In this document: piece by piece, positions 56,638 through 64,000 of the stretch
Position numbering within the stretch: the stretch's first letter is position 1
How the letters are laid out: every line of letters starts with the position of its first letter
The notes under the pieces: generated by a model
Seen by the model: only the letters and a program-made list of their open reading frames with translations
Told to the model about the DNA's origin: nothing
Databases searched by the model: none
Translations under genes and position numbers: made by a program
NCBI GenBank assembly: GCA_963666035.2
Contig: CAXXJI010000019.1
Location: 248,001-312,000, forward strand
Length of the DNA stretch: 64,000 nucleotides
Source: CALMFG01 sp963666035
Lineage (GTDB): Bacteria > Bacillota > Clostridia > Christensenellales > CALMFG01
Direction: 5' to 3'

Positions 56638-56719
56638 CCGCAAAAACCAGCCTGCCGCAACGATTCACCTGTATTTTCTTTCGGATCATATTCTGATAAT
56701 CTAAGTGCGTAAAACAATA

Positions 56720-56745
56720 GGCACCCCGATGGAGTGCCTTTGTTA
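56720..56745 (+). terminator. Terminator after the kinase/regulator pair
   Basis: GGCAC-C-CC (56720-56727) pairs with GGAGTGCC (56731-56738) with one mismatch, followed by TTTGTT. About 80 bases after the regulator stop. Confidence 0.6.
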
Positions 56746-56871
56746 GCCAAAGTGCTTTCAGAACATCTGGTATGCTGACAGGTTGAATATAGTTTCTATG
56801 ATGCCAAAAAGTTCAGGAGTTACTAATGCGTGTAGGAGCGCCCCCCTTATATCCTGCCTAAATGCCATTAG

Positions 56872-57025
56872 GAGAACGGGTTTGTTGAATCGTTTAACGA
56901 AAACTAAATATAGAAATCTTCAATGATACAAAGAAGCAAAAATCCTAATTGATCCATGACAGAGAAAATTCGACACAGATCACCTCATAGTTCTTTAAAC
57001 CATGAGATTCCCGGACCGCATCCAT
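56872..57025 (+). pseudogene. Remnant of an IS3-family transposase (C-terminal integrase core)
   Basis: Across three frames, with stops and small shifts, the fragments ENGFVESFNEN, EIFNDTK, EAKILIDP, RKFDTD and HSSLNHEIPG appear in the order found at the end of IS3-type transposases (ENGYVESFN ... EA ... W-x-x-x-YN-x-x-RPHSSL). ENG carries the last catalytic Glu. No ends or target duplication are visible. It is an old, inactive scar in the 584-bp gap 56638-57221. Confidence 0.6.
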
Positions 57026-57167
57026 ACCGTTTTAATGAGCATAAACAGATTTCCGCCTTAACTTAAAAACTGCACACTCTATTTATTAAAAGGTCATATC
57101 TATGTTCTCCTGTATACTTCCTTTCAGTCAGCTGATAAAATAAATTATCGATTTATAAATTTTTCTC

Positions 57168-57198
57168 TTGCTCATGACGCAGCGTCATTTGATACACT
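57168..57198 (+). promoter_or_regulatory. MerR-type promoter with operator in a 19-bp spacer
   Basis: TTGCTC (57168-57173) and TACACT (57193-57198) are 19 bases apart, the overlong spacing typical of MerR-controlled promoters. A perfect palindrome ATGACGC-A-GCGTCAT fills 57174-57188. It lies 24 bases before the MerR-family gene, implying autoregulation. Confidence 0.7.
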
Positions 57199-57221
57199 GC
57201 CAAGTATAAGGAGGTGATTTG

Positions 57222-57947
57222 ATGTCACAATTTTCAACCGGAGAACTGGCCCGCCTTTGCGATGTATCCATTCGCACTGTGCAATTCTACGATACCAAAG
57301 GTATATTATCCCCTTCCGATTTCACCGAAGGCGGAAGACGGCTTTATTCGGAAAACGATCTGAAACAGTTTCGGCTGATATGTATGCTGAAAAGTCTGGG
57401 TTTAAGCCTCAGCGCAATCAAAGGCATTCTGCAAAGTCCTGCGCCCGGTAAAGTACTGCTTTTGCTGTTGGATGAACAGCTGAAGCAGATTGAAGGCGAG
57501 ATTGAGGATAAACAAACCCAAAAACGCGCCATCACCATGATACAGAAAAATATCCAAAGTTCCGAACCGGTTTCAATCAATTCAATACGTGACATTGAAC
57601 AAATGATGAAAAGCAAAAAAAAATTAAGAAAAGTACACGGCATTATGCTCACGATCGGAATTATCATGGATATCATGCAGATGATCGCACTCTTCTACTG
57701 GATTTTCAAAGGTATCTGGCTGCCTTTCGTGATCTTGATGCCCATCGTGATGCTCATGGGTTGGTTGATGGTTCGATTCTACTATAAACACACTGCTTAT
57801 ATCTGCCCTGAGTGCGGTACAACATTTAAACCCGCAAAAAAAGAATTCTTTTTTGCGAAGCACACGCCAAAAACGCGCAAGCTGACCTGTACAAATTGCG
57901 GACATAACGGTTTCTGCGTCGAAACGGCCAATCCCGACATCAGCTGA
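57222..57947 (+). CDS. MerR-family regulator with C-terminal membrane segment and zinc ribbon
   Basis: 241 residues from ATG 57222 (AAGGAGGTGA upstream). MerR helix-turn-helix and wing: STGELARLCDVSIRTVQFYDTKGILSPS, then GRRLYSENDL. A coiled dimerisation helix follows to about residue 125. Then come two hydrophobic helices (about 142-185) and a C-terminal zinc ribbon (CPECG, CTNCG). A membrane-bound MerR regulator with a ribbon is uncommon and suggests sensing at the membrane. Target genes other than itself are not evident. Confidence 0.8.
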   Translation: MSQFSTGELARLCDVSIRTVQFYDTKGILSPSDFTEGGRRLYSENDLKQFRLICMLKSLGLSLSAIKGILQSPAPGKVLLLLLDEQLKQIEGEIEDKQTQKRAITMIQKNIQSSEPVSINSIRDIEQMMKSKKKLRKVHGIMLTIGIIMDIMQMIALFYWIFKGIWLPFVILMPIVMLMGWLMVRFYYKHTAYICPECGTTFKPAKKEFFFAKHTPKTRKLTCTNCGHNGFCVETANPDIS

Positions 57948-57961
57948 AAATGAAAAGAACA

Positions 57962-57987
57962 ATGCCCGGAAAATTTTTTCCGGGCAT
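57962..57987. terminator. Bidirectional terminator between merR-type gene and amtB
   Basis: ATGCCCGGAAA (57962-57972) and TTTCCGGGCAT (57977-57987) form a perfect 11-bp stem with a short T loop, between convergent genes. Confidence 0.8.
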
Positions 57988-58044
57988 CATCCCTTTAGGT
58001 ATTTAGATTATTTTAGGAACCGCAATTTAATATGAAGCGTCCAA

Positions 58045-59268
58045 TTACATCTTGATAACGAAGTCAGCATAAGCTTCAGAAGCATGTTCTCCGATATCCA
58101 GACCCTTGATTTCTTCTTCTTCGGTAACACGAAGGCCAATGGTCTTTTTAAGTAGTGTAAACAGGATAAACGCTGTGCCCATGGTCCAAGCCATAACTGC
58201 GACAACACCCAGCGCCTGAACACCTAATTGATGGAAACTTCCGCTTTCAATCAAGCCGGTTAAGCCAGCGGGCGCACCGGAAACAGCGAAGATACCAACA
58301 CACAAAGTGCCAACCGCACCGGACAAGCCGTGAACCGCAATCGCGCCAACCGGGTCGTCAATCTTCAGTACTTTTTCAATAAACTCGACACCGAACAGTA
58401 CGGTGAAGCCGGCGATGAAACCGATGGCGATAGCGCCCCACAGGGAGACCGCTGCACAACCCGCCGTGATAGCAACCAAGCCGGCAAGTGCACCATTCAA
58501 GGTCATCGAAACATCCGGTTTACCATAACGCATCCAGGACAGGAACATCACGGTCACAGCCGCCGCTGCTGCTGCCAGGTTTGTTGTCATAGCAATGTGT
58601 CCAATATCGGTGGTCAGAGCCAATGTAGAACCAGGATTAAATCCGAACCATCCAAACCACAGGATGAATACACCAAGTGCACCTAACGTGATATTGTGGC
58701 CCGGGATAGCAACCGGTTTTCCGTCTTCGGTGAATTTGCCGATTCTGGGTCCAAGGATCGCTGCGCCCATCAGAGCTGCCCAGCCACCAACCGAGTGAAC
58801 CAATGTGGAACCTGCAAAGTCATGGAATCCAAGCTGTGCCAACCAACCGCCGCCGTTCCAAATCCAGGAACCCGCGATGGGGTAGATCAACAGGCTGATA
58901 ATTGCTGAGTAAACCAAGTATGATGCAAATTTGGTTCTTTCAGCCATAGCGCCCGAAACGATGGTTGCGGCCGTTGCACAGAACACGGTCTGGAAGATGA
59001 CTTCAACCGGTTCCGCGATGCCTTTGGCAACAGGATCGATGAAACCAGTGGTTCCAATAAAGCCTGTAATATTATCCCCATACATCAGCGCGTATCCTGC
59101 CATATAGAACAGGAGCGAACCAACCGCAAAGTCCATCAGGTTTTTCATAATAATGTTGTTTGCATTTTTTGCTCTGGTGAAACCCGCTTCAACCATTGCA
59201 AAGCCTGCCTGCATAAAGAACACCAGTACAGCTGCAACAAGCATCCATAAAGTATCTAAATCACTCAT
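58045..59268 (-). CDS. amtB: Ammonium transporter
   Basis: 407 residues, eleven helices. The N-terminal LVFFMQAGFAMVEAGFTRAKN, the pore-region STLVHSVGGWAALMGAAILGPR with the first pore His, GWFGFNPGS and the second pore His in IAVHGLSGAVGTL are all present. It imports ammonium and is usually blocked by the PII protein encoded just upstream. Its ATG follows AGGAGG. Confidence 0.95.
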   Translation of the reverse strand: MSDLDTLWMLVAAVLVFFMQAGFAMVEAGFTRAKNANNIIMKNLMDFAVGSLLFYMAGYALMYGDNITGFIGTTGFIDPVAKGIAEPVEVIFQTVFCATAATIVSGAMAERTKFASYLVYSAIISLLIYPIAGSWIWNGGGWLAQLGFHDFAGSTLVHSVGGWAALMGAAILGPRIGKFTEDGKPVAIPGHNITLGALGVFILWFGWFGFNPGSTLALTTDIGHIAMTTNLAAAAAAVTVMFLSWMRYGKPDVSMTLNGALAGLVAITAGCAAVSLWGAIAIGFIAGFTVLFGVEFIEKVLKIDDPVGAIAVHGLSGAVGTLCVGIFAVSGAPAGLTGLIESGSFHQLGVQALGVVAVMAWTMGTAFILFTLLKKTIGLRVTEEEEIKGLDIGEHASEAYADFVIKM

Positions 59269-59307
59269 TTTACTTCCTCCTAATAAATATTAAAAACTTT
59301 TTCTAAA

Positions 59308-59404
59308 GGTGCGTTTGTTTTGCACCAATAAACTAAAAAAACGACTTCCAACAGATTTCCGAAAAAGCATATTGCCTTTTTTTAGCAAAGCTTTTTTCTT
59401 TCGG
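59308..59404 (-). promoter_or_regulatory. Two hairpins in the glnK-amtB intergenic region
   Basis: The 261-bp gap holds, on the minus strand, a long hairpin (arms 59390-59404 and 59359-59368 with inner GCAA/TTGC) and a short one (GGTGC/GCACC, 59308-59326) just before the amtB ribosome site. An RNA-binding ANTAR regulator is encoded two genes upstream, so tandem hairpins here are candidate targets. The loops do not obviously match the published ANTAR hexaloop rule. Confidence 0.4.
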
Positions 59405-59529
59405 TCCTCATTGAGCCGTGATTTTCTTTAGTTTATTCGATTCTCGCCATACCTAAAGTTTGTGTCAAACTGTAATGCTTATATCTTTGGTACGCTACTG
59501 CTACTTCTTTGTTTGGTTTGCTTTTGTGC

Positions 59530-59868
59530 TTACAGCACGCTCTCTCCCTTTTCTCCGGTTCTTACGCGAATGGCGTTTTCAACTGGACTGACAAAGATTT
59601 TGCCGTCACCGACCGCACCTGTTTTGATGGTTTCACATACTTTGTCTACCAAGGAATCCACTTTGTCATCCGCAAGAACGACTTCGATTTTGACCTTGTG
59701 CAACAAGTTGTTCGGAACCACCGCGCCGCGGTAAGTGTCTAGGTTACCCTTCTGAACACCGTAACCCATAACCGAAGTTACTGTTACGCCGCCAGCACCC
59801 ACTTCATCCAGAATACCTTTGATGTATTCCGCTTTGTCTGGGCGAATAATCATTTCGACTTTTTTCAT
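59530..59868 (-). CDS. glnK: PII nitrogen regulatory protein (GlnK/GlnB)
   Basis: 112 residues from ATG 59868 (GAGGTGG upstream). The T-loop reads YGVQKGNLDTYRGAVV and the B-loop GDGKIFVSPVENAIRVRTGE. Tyr46 is kept, but the uridylylation position 51 is Val, so control by UMP transfer to Tyr51 is not possible; ATP/ADP and 2-oxoglutarate binding should remain. It lies between the ANTAR regulator (17 bases) and amtB and should gate AmtB. Confidence 0.93.
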   Translation of the reverse strand: MKKVEMIIRPDKAEYIKGILDEVGAGGVTVTSVMGYGVQKGNLDTYRGAVVPNNLLHKVKIEVVLADDKVDSLVDKVCETIKTGAVGDGKIFVSPVENAIRVRTGEKGESVL

Positions 59869-59885
59869 AACAACTACCACCTCGT

Positions 59886-60464
59886 TTAGTTTTTTTGTGC
59901 GTATTCGCAGATTTGTTCAGCCACCTGTCGCATCGAGACTCGGTTGTCCATGCTCATCTTCTGAATCCGTCTGTAAGCCTCGCCTTCACTGATGTATTTC
60001 TTCCGCATCAGTATCCCTTTTGCTTTCTCAATCACTTTGCGGTTTTCCAAGTCTTCTTTTGCTTTTTCCAGTTTCCGGGACAGTTTTGCCATCCGTTCTC
60101 TGTTCTGCAAAACCACATCCATGGTATTGAGTAGCGCCATTTTGTTGAGTGGTTTTTGCAGCAAGGTGATATCATTATCCGCAATGGATACATGTGCATG
60201 GTCGCGCTGTACGCTCCCCAGCAGCAGTACCACACTGCATAAATTCTCATCACCTACGATCTTCGCAACGTCCAGACCATTGATGTCGTGTAGTTCGAAA
60301 TTGATCAGCAAGATGTCCGGAGGCGACAGCCTCACACGCCTTAGCGCTTCATTTCCGGAAGTACACACATCCGTTACTTGGTAGCCCGCTCTGCTCAGCA
60401 CATGTTTTATTTTATGCGCTGCTTCCTTCTCAGGAACAGCGATCATAACGGTGTTATATATCAA
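59886..60464 (-). CDS. ANTAR-domain response regulator (AmiR/NasR-like RNA-binding antiterminator)
   Basis: 192 residues starting at TTG 60464 behind GGAG. A receiver-like domain (1-120) has INFELHDINGLD where the usual phospho-Asp motif contains Asp; here the equivalent position reads Asn-Phe-Glu, so phosphorylation is doubtful. A coiled coil (125-150) and the ANTAR three-helix domain (VIEKAKGILMRKKYISEGEAYRRIQKMSMDNRVSMRQVAEQI) follow. Such proteins bind tandem RNA hairpins and prevent termination, commonly in nitrogen genes. Confidence 0.88.
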   Translation of the reverse strand: MIYNTVMIAVPEKEAAHKIKHVLSRAGYQVTDVCTSGNEALRRVRLSPPDILLINFELHDINGLDVAKIVGDENLCSVVLLLGSVQRDHAHVSIADNDITLLQKPLNKMALLNTMDVVLQNRERMAKLSRKLEKAKEDLENRKVIEKAKGILMRKKYISEGEAYRRIQKMSMDNRVSMRQVAEQICEYAQKN

Positions 60465-60570
60465 TCCCGGCTTCTCCTATTTTATCTTAGTCTTTTTAAG
60501 TATTAGTATATATTTTTTTTTTAGATAAATCCAGTTAAAATATATAACATTTCTGCCAGGATGGAAAACA

Positions 60571-60629
60571 AAAAACGCCTCATCCTTATAAACCTGCCAG
60601 CAGGTTTTAAATGAAACGTCGTCGTTTTT
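60571..60629 (-). promoter_or_regulatory. Leader with two hairpins and a T-run upstream of the ANTAR gene (attenuator candidate)
   Basis: Reading the minus strand: AAACG-ACGA-CGTTT (60627-60614), then AAACCTG-CTGG-CAGGTTT (60607-60590), then CGTTTTTT (from 60577). The first arm AAAAACG can pair either within hairpin 1 or with the distal CGTTTTT, two mutually exclusive folds, the second ending in a T-run. This lies about 105 bases before the ANTAR start codon. Confidence 0.5.
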
Positions 60630-60806
60630 CAATATTTAATTTAGGTGTATTATAGCATAAGGAGATAGAATTGCAAGCCTTTTTTTAATTTTTTTATGAT
60701 TTTTTCTGGGTGCTGATCAGTTTTTGTGCACCTATAAGTATTCACCCCACTGAATATTTTTGTATTTGAGACAAATTAAGTTAAAAATATATTCACACTT
60801 TAAGGA

Positions 60807-60851
60807 TTGCAATAGACTTAATCATTTGCTAAAATATGATATGTATCATAT
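60807..60851 (+). promoter_or_regulatory. Promoter and palindromic operator of the AbrB-type gene
   Basis: TTGCAA (60807-60812), 17 bases, TAAAAT (60830-60835). A perfect 8+2+8 palindrome ATATGATA-TG-TATCATAT (60834-60851) covers the -10 end and start site, a good place for autorepression by the AbrB-like product. Confidence 0.65.
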
Positions 60852-60872
60852 TATATATAGGGGAGTAGCATT

Positions 60873-61118
60873 ATGAAATCTACAGGAATTGTACGAAAAG
60901 TCGATTCTTTGGGTAGGATTGTTCTGCCTATTGAATTGCGACGCGTCATGGGAATCGACATTAAAGACCCAATTGAGATCTTTGTCGATGAAGGCAAAAT
61001 TATCTTAAAGAAATATCAGCCGGCATGTTTCTTCTGTGAAAACGCCAATGATATTGTTACCTTCAAAGATAAGAAGATTTGCAAATCTTGCTTGGAAGAA
61101 CTGAGTCATCAGCTATAG
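60873..61118 (+). CDS. abrB: AbrB/SpoVT-family transition-state regulator
   Basis: 81 residues. The swapped-hairpin DNA-binding domain STGIVRKVDSLGRIVLPIELRRVMGI is typical of AbrB. The C-terminal part has two Cys pairs (CFFCENA, CKSCLEE) that could hold zinc, as in clostridial AbrB proteins. It converges on rsmI with a 6-base overlap, the same neighbourhood as abrB-yabC(rsmI)-yabB(trmN6) in Bacillus. Confidence 0.9.
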   Translation: MKSTGIVRKVDSLGRIVLPIELRRVMGIDIKDPIEIFVDEGKIILKKYQPACFFCENANDIVTFKDKKICKSCLEELSHQL

Positions 61119-61943
61119 TGTCAGAGAAATTTTGTACACACGATTTTTCAGTATTTTCAACGAAGATGCCGTCAAGTTGACAGCATCTTTTTTTGTTTTG
61201 CCTTTTTCAAGCCATGCGGTAAGTTCCTTTTCAATCATCTCATCCGTTACTTCGAACGGCTCCTCATCTGCACCGGCCAGCACCAGCACCATCTCCCCCT
61301 TCAGCTGTTTTTGTGCCGCGTACGCTGCCACCTCATCAATCGTACCCCGTATAAATTCCTCATACACTTTGGTCATCTCTCGCGCCAGCACCATCTGACG
61401 GCCGCCGCCCAAAAAATCTTTTAGCAACGCTAATGTTTTTCCAATACGATGCGGCGCTTCATATAACACAATCGTTCGCTTTTCATCCTGAATGCGGGTG
61501 AGCATTTCTTTCTGGGTCTTTCCTGCTGTGGGCAGAAAGCCTTCAAAAACAAACCCGTCTTTGAAAAGTCCCGAAACCGATAATGCTGTAATCACTGCCG
61601 ATGCTCCGGGAATCGGCACCACAGCAATCCCCCACTTCACTGCTTCCGCTACCAGTTCGGCACCGGGGTCAGAGATCAGCGGTGTTCCTGCGTCGCTGAC
61701 CAACGCGATATGTTTTCCCTGCAAAAGCATCTCTAAGACCTCACCGCGTCTGACCGCGTCACTGTGTTCATGAAAACTGATGAGTTTGTTTTTGATCTCA
61801 AAACGGTTCAGCAGTTTTAGAGTATGCCGAGTGTCCTCGGCCGCGATGATATCCACCGCTTTCAGTGTCTCTATCGCTCTTAGCGTGATATCCTCCAGGT
61901 TACCAATAGGCGTTGCTACAATATAAAGGATTCCGTTTCCCAT
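61113..61943 (-). CDS. rsmI: 16S rRNA (cytidine-1402 2'-O)-methyltransferase
   Basis: 276 residues. Tetrapyrrole-methylase fold with YIVATPIGNLEDITLRA, AAEDTRHT, LVSDAGTPLISDPGAELV and PIPGASAVITAL. It methylates the 2'-hydroxyl of C1402 in the 30S decoding site using SAM. It begins three bases after trmN6 stops, so the two form one unit. Confidence 0.95.
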   Translation of the reverse strand: MGNGILYIVATPIGNLEDITLRAIETLKAVDIIAAEDTRHTLKLLNRFEIKNKLISFHEHSDAVRRGEVLEMLLQGKHIALVSDAGTPLISDPGAELVAEAVKWGIAVVPIPGASAVITALSVSGLFKDGFVFEGFLPTAGKTQKEMLTRIQDEKRTIVLYEAPHRIGKTLALLKDFLGGGRQMVLAREMTKVYEEFIRGTIDEVAAYAAQKQLKGEMVLVLAGADEEPFEVTDEMIEKELTAWLEKGKTKKDAVNLTASSLKILKNRVYKISLTL

Positions 61944-61946
61944 TCC

Positions 61947-62687
61947 CTATTCCTCGTTTCGGTGATAGATACGGTCGATTTCTTCGGTGTATTCCCCGTT
62001 TGTGTTCCGCACAAAAAGCGGCGGATCCATCTTCAGTCCTTCGCGCCCGTCCTTGATCGCCTCCATCAGCACCAAATTGGGTTCCTGCCCCGGGGCAGGA
62101 TGCACCAAACGCATCCGCTTGGGTTCCAGTTTATGCTTTTTCAGCGTACAGATCAATTCAGGCAATCGTGCCACGCGATGTACCAGCGTCAGCCTGCCGC
62201 CGCACTTCAGCATCCGGTTTGCTATTTTGCATACGTCATTAAAGTCAATATACACTTCATGCCGAGCCGCCTCGATATACGCATTCGGGCTTTGTAAACC
62301 CTCGTTCTTTTTCTCATACGGCGGGTTAACCGTGACCACATCAAACACGCCTTCCACCAATTTATGCACCTGCTTGATATCGCCCTGAATAATGGTAACC
62401 CTCTCTTCAAGCCCATTGAGTGCCGCCGAACGTGCGCCCATATCCGCCACATATTCTAAAAGTTCAATGCCAACGATCTCTTTGGCTTTGTTCTGACCCG
62501 AAAGTAAAACAGGCACGATCCCCGAACCGGTGCACAAGTCCAGCACACGGTCCCCGCGCTTCACTCTGGCATACCCCGAAAGCAGCACCGCGTCCATGCC
62601 AAAGCAAAAACATGCTTTGTTCTGGATGATCTTAAGGCCTTTATACTGTAGGTCCTCTATAGTTTCCTGGTTTCTGTCCGGTGTCAC
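61947..62687 (-). CDS. trmN6: tRNA1(Val) adenine-37 N6-methyltransferase-like protein (YabB type)
   Basis: 246 residues starting at GTG 62687, five bases after the stop of the gene upstream. The SAM motif is VLDLCTGSGIVPVLL, and the catalytic NPPY motif lies in VVTVNPPYEKK. This matches TrmN6/YabB methyltransferases. It lies in a conserved pair with rsmI. Confidence 0.88.
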   Translation of the reverse strand: MTPDRNQETIEDLQYKGLKIIQNKACFCFGMDAVLLSGYARVKRGDRVLDLCTGSGIVPVLLSGQNKAKEIVGIELLEYVADMGARSAALNGLEERVTIIQGDIKQVHKLVEGVFDVVTVNPPYEKKNEGLQSPNAYIEAARHEVYIDFNDVCKIANRMLKCGGRLTLVHRVARLPELICTLKKHKLEPKRMRLVHPAPGQEPNLVLMEAIKDGREGLKMDPPLFVRNTNGEYTEEIDRIYHRNEE

Positions 62688-62691
62688 TTTG

Positions 62692-64000
62692 CTATATCAC
62701 CCAATTATCATAATCTGATAAAACCCGTTTGACTACTGTCCAGATCGGTTCGGGTACGCGTTTATCGCCAATCACCGCATCAAAAACAGGGGTGTCCTTC
62801 AGCCGGAAGATAAAACTGCCGTCCGGCTTCATATAAAAGCCCTGATTTGTGCTGTCCTCCATACCGGCTTCACTCCAAAACAGCGTCAGCTTATCTTTAT
62901 AGGGTCTTCCATTATATGGACAGAACAGTGTACAGTTGCCGCATTCATTGCACATGCCGTCGATATGCACGATCTGCTCCCTGCCGTCCGCCATCTTGAC
63001 CACTTGGTTGGCCCGATTTGGGCAGACTTCCACGCACAGTCGACAAGCGTCTCCGCATCCAAAGCATCGATCCCCTTGTACCTCTATCTCTCTAGAGGGA
63101 TTAATCATTCCTCTGATCTGTGCCTGACTCATCATCTCTTCAGTTTGGAAAGTCTTAAAGTCATGGTCTAGACCTAATTTTTTGAGGATATCCTTAGCCG
63201 CCACTTTGCCGTCGGCCATAGCGCCCACGATGGTATCCGGTCCTTTTCGGCAATCACCAACGACGTACACACCCGCTATGCTGGTCTCAAGCCCCGCACT
63301 GGTCCTGGGTACGCCTTTTTCATCCAGCATAATGCTATTATCCAAAAATTGTCCCTGCTCCACCTTCGAACCCGTCGCCGCAATCAGATAATCGATTTCC
63401 AGCGTTTTTGTTTCGCCTGTCCCTTCCGTCCTTCGCCGGCCATCCACACCGCGTTCACCAAGGCACATCACTTCGCACACCAAAGTTTTGCCGTCATACG
63501 TCTTTGGCGAAAGAAGCTCCAACATCTCAATGCCTTCGGCATCGGCGAGCACAAGTTCCTCGGCATCCGCCGGCATATAGCGCTTGGTCCGGCGGTAGAT
63601 AATGCTGACCGCTTCCGCGCCCCAGCGTTTGGCCGCACGTGCACAGTCCATAGCCACGTTCCCGCCGCCGATCACGCCCACACGGCCTGTCGGCTTCACG
63701 CTGTCCGGATTGTGGTCATGTCCCATCAGAAAATCCAGCGCATCAACCACTCGCTCTTTTCCTTCATCCAAAGGGTTAACGCCCGGCGCATACGCCCCGG
63801 TCGCCAGCACCACAAAATCATATTCTTTTTTCAGCGCGGCTATGTCGCCGTCCCACGCCGTATTAAACTGAAATTCCACACCGTATTTCTGAACCAAACG
63901 ATAATCCCTATCCACCAGTTTTTGATCGATACGGAACCTAGGCACCACATGGCCCACCACGCCCATCGGCACACTTTCCTTTTCTAAAACCGTCACCGGA
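62692..64000 (-). CDS. ygfK: YgfK-like FAD/iron-sulfur oxidoreductase (N-terminus cut by window edge)
   Basis: The last 435 or so codons are visible; full-length YgfK is about 1000 residues. A GltD-like NAD(P)/FAD module (VGVIGGGNVAMDCARAAKR, then GVYVVGDCRKGPDTIVGAM) is followed by two [4Fe-4S] motifs (CFGCGDACRLCVEVCPNRANQV and CNECGNCTLFCPYNGRP). This C-terminal order is that of the putative selenate reductase YgfK, linked with purine and molybdoenzyme metabolism. The apparent GTG at 63996 is internal. Confidence 0.85.
   Translation of the reverse strand, partial: PVTVLEKESVPMGVVGHVVPRFRIDQKLVDRDYRLVQKYGVEFQFNTAWDGDIAALKKEYDFVVLATGAYAPGVNPLDEGKERVVDALDFLMGHDHNPDSVKPTGRVGVIGGGNVAMDCARAAKRWGAEAVSIIYRRTKRYMPADAEELVLADAEGIEMLELLSPKTYDGKTLVCEVMCLGERGVDGRRRTEGTGETKTLEIDYLIAATGSKVEQGQFLDNSIMLDEKGVPRTSAGLETSIAGVYVVGDCRKGPDTIVGAMADGKVAAKDILKKLGLDHDFKTFQTEEMMSQAQIRGMINPSREIEVQGDRCFGCGDACRLCVEVCPNRANQVVKMADGREQIVHIDGMCNECGNCTLFCPYNGRPYKDKLTLFWSEAGMEDSTNQGFYMKPDGSFIFRLKDTPVFDAVIGDKRVPEPIWTVVKRVLSDYDNWVI

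Noticed and set aside
60590..60627. Guanidine-II (mini-ykkC) riboswitch
   Set aside because: Hairpin 1 has an ACGA loop as required, but hairpin 2 has CTGG instead of ACGR, and the downstream gene is an ANTAR regulator, not a guanidine exporter.

Overview
The window looks like one chromosomal segment of a strictly anaerobic, low-to-mid G+C Bacillota, most likely class Clostridia. The signs are strong Shine-Dalgarno sites of the GGAGG type, consensus SigA-like promoters, YesM/YesN two-component pairs, a corrinoid methyltransferase locus with a RACo-type activator, a YgfK-like oxidoreductase, and the Bacillus-like arrangement abrB / rsmI / trmN6. I see no rRNA, tRNA, CRISPR array, phage or intact insertion sequence. 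The genus cannot be named from sequence alone.

Layout. 1-5.7 kb: a GH43 xylosidase running off the left edge, a YczE-type membrane protein, a lipoprotein, a CrtI-like FAD enzyme, an SDR and an NTF2-like protein. 6-12.3 kb: an M15 peptidase, an AMP-forming acyl ligase, a LysR regulator and a tctCBA carboxylate transporter whose tctA is frameshifted. 12.4-15.4 kb: a dlt-like acyl-transfer set (carrier protein, MBOAT, a 48-residue DltX-like protein missed by length cut-offs, and a broken SGNH/DltD-like gene). 15.7-18.3 kb: a three-gene ABC-2 exporter, each gene carrying a +1 frameshift. 18.4-25.1 kb: membrane proteins, an orphan sugar-binding lipoprotein and a PEP-utilising, rifampin-phosphotransferase-like protein that lacks the catalytic histidine and has a long leader.

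25.2-34.8 kb: a corrinoid methyl-transfer locus with two URO-D/MtaA-type proteins (one fused to a thioredoxin domain), a corrinoid protein, a RACo-type reductive activator, a PocR-AraC regulator, a CobW GTPase, a DUF2284 protein, a [2Fe-2S] ferredoxin, a stub of a nitrogenase-like (NifK-type) subunit and an EFR1 flavodoxin-ferredoxin. 35.2-46.1 kb: an Rbs-type sugar ABC operon with its own YesMN pair. It contains two paralogous cytoplasmic proteins, each built from two copies of an unassigned domain, and lies next to an iron alcohol dehydrogenase. 46.5-56.6 kb: a mannoside phosphorolysis locus (CUT1 importer without ATPase, GH130 phosphorylase, phosphohexomutase, ManA), with a divergent YesMN pair. 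Its logic is import, phosphorolysis to mannose-1-P, conversion to mannose-6-P and then fructose-6-P. 56.7-64 kb: an IS3-type transposase remnant, a MerR regulator with an obvious operator, ANTAR regulator-glnK-amtB, abrB, rsmI, trmN6 and the C-terminal part of a YgfK-like protein.

Two patterns cut across the window. All +1 frameshifts I can find (nine) lie between 11.78 and 17.86 kb, which suggests a poorly polished stretch of consensus rather than nine real mutations. In three separate import operons a strong RNA hairpin sits just after the solute-binding-protein gene, a likely way to set its expression above that of the membrane components.
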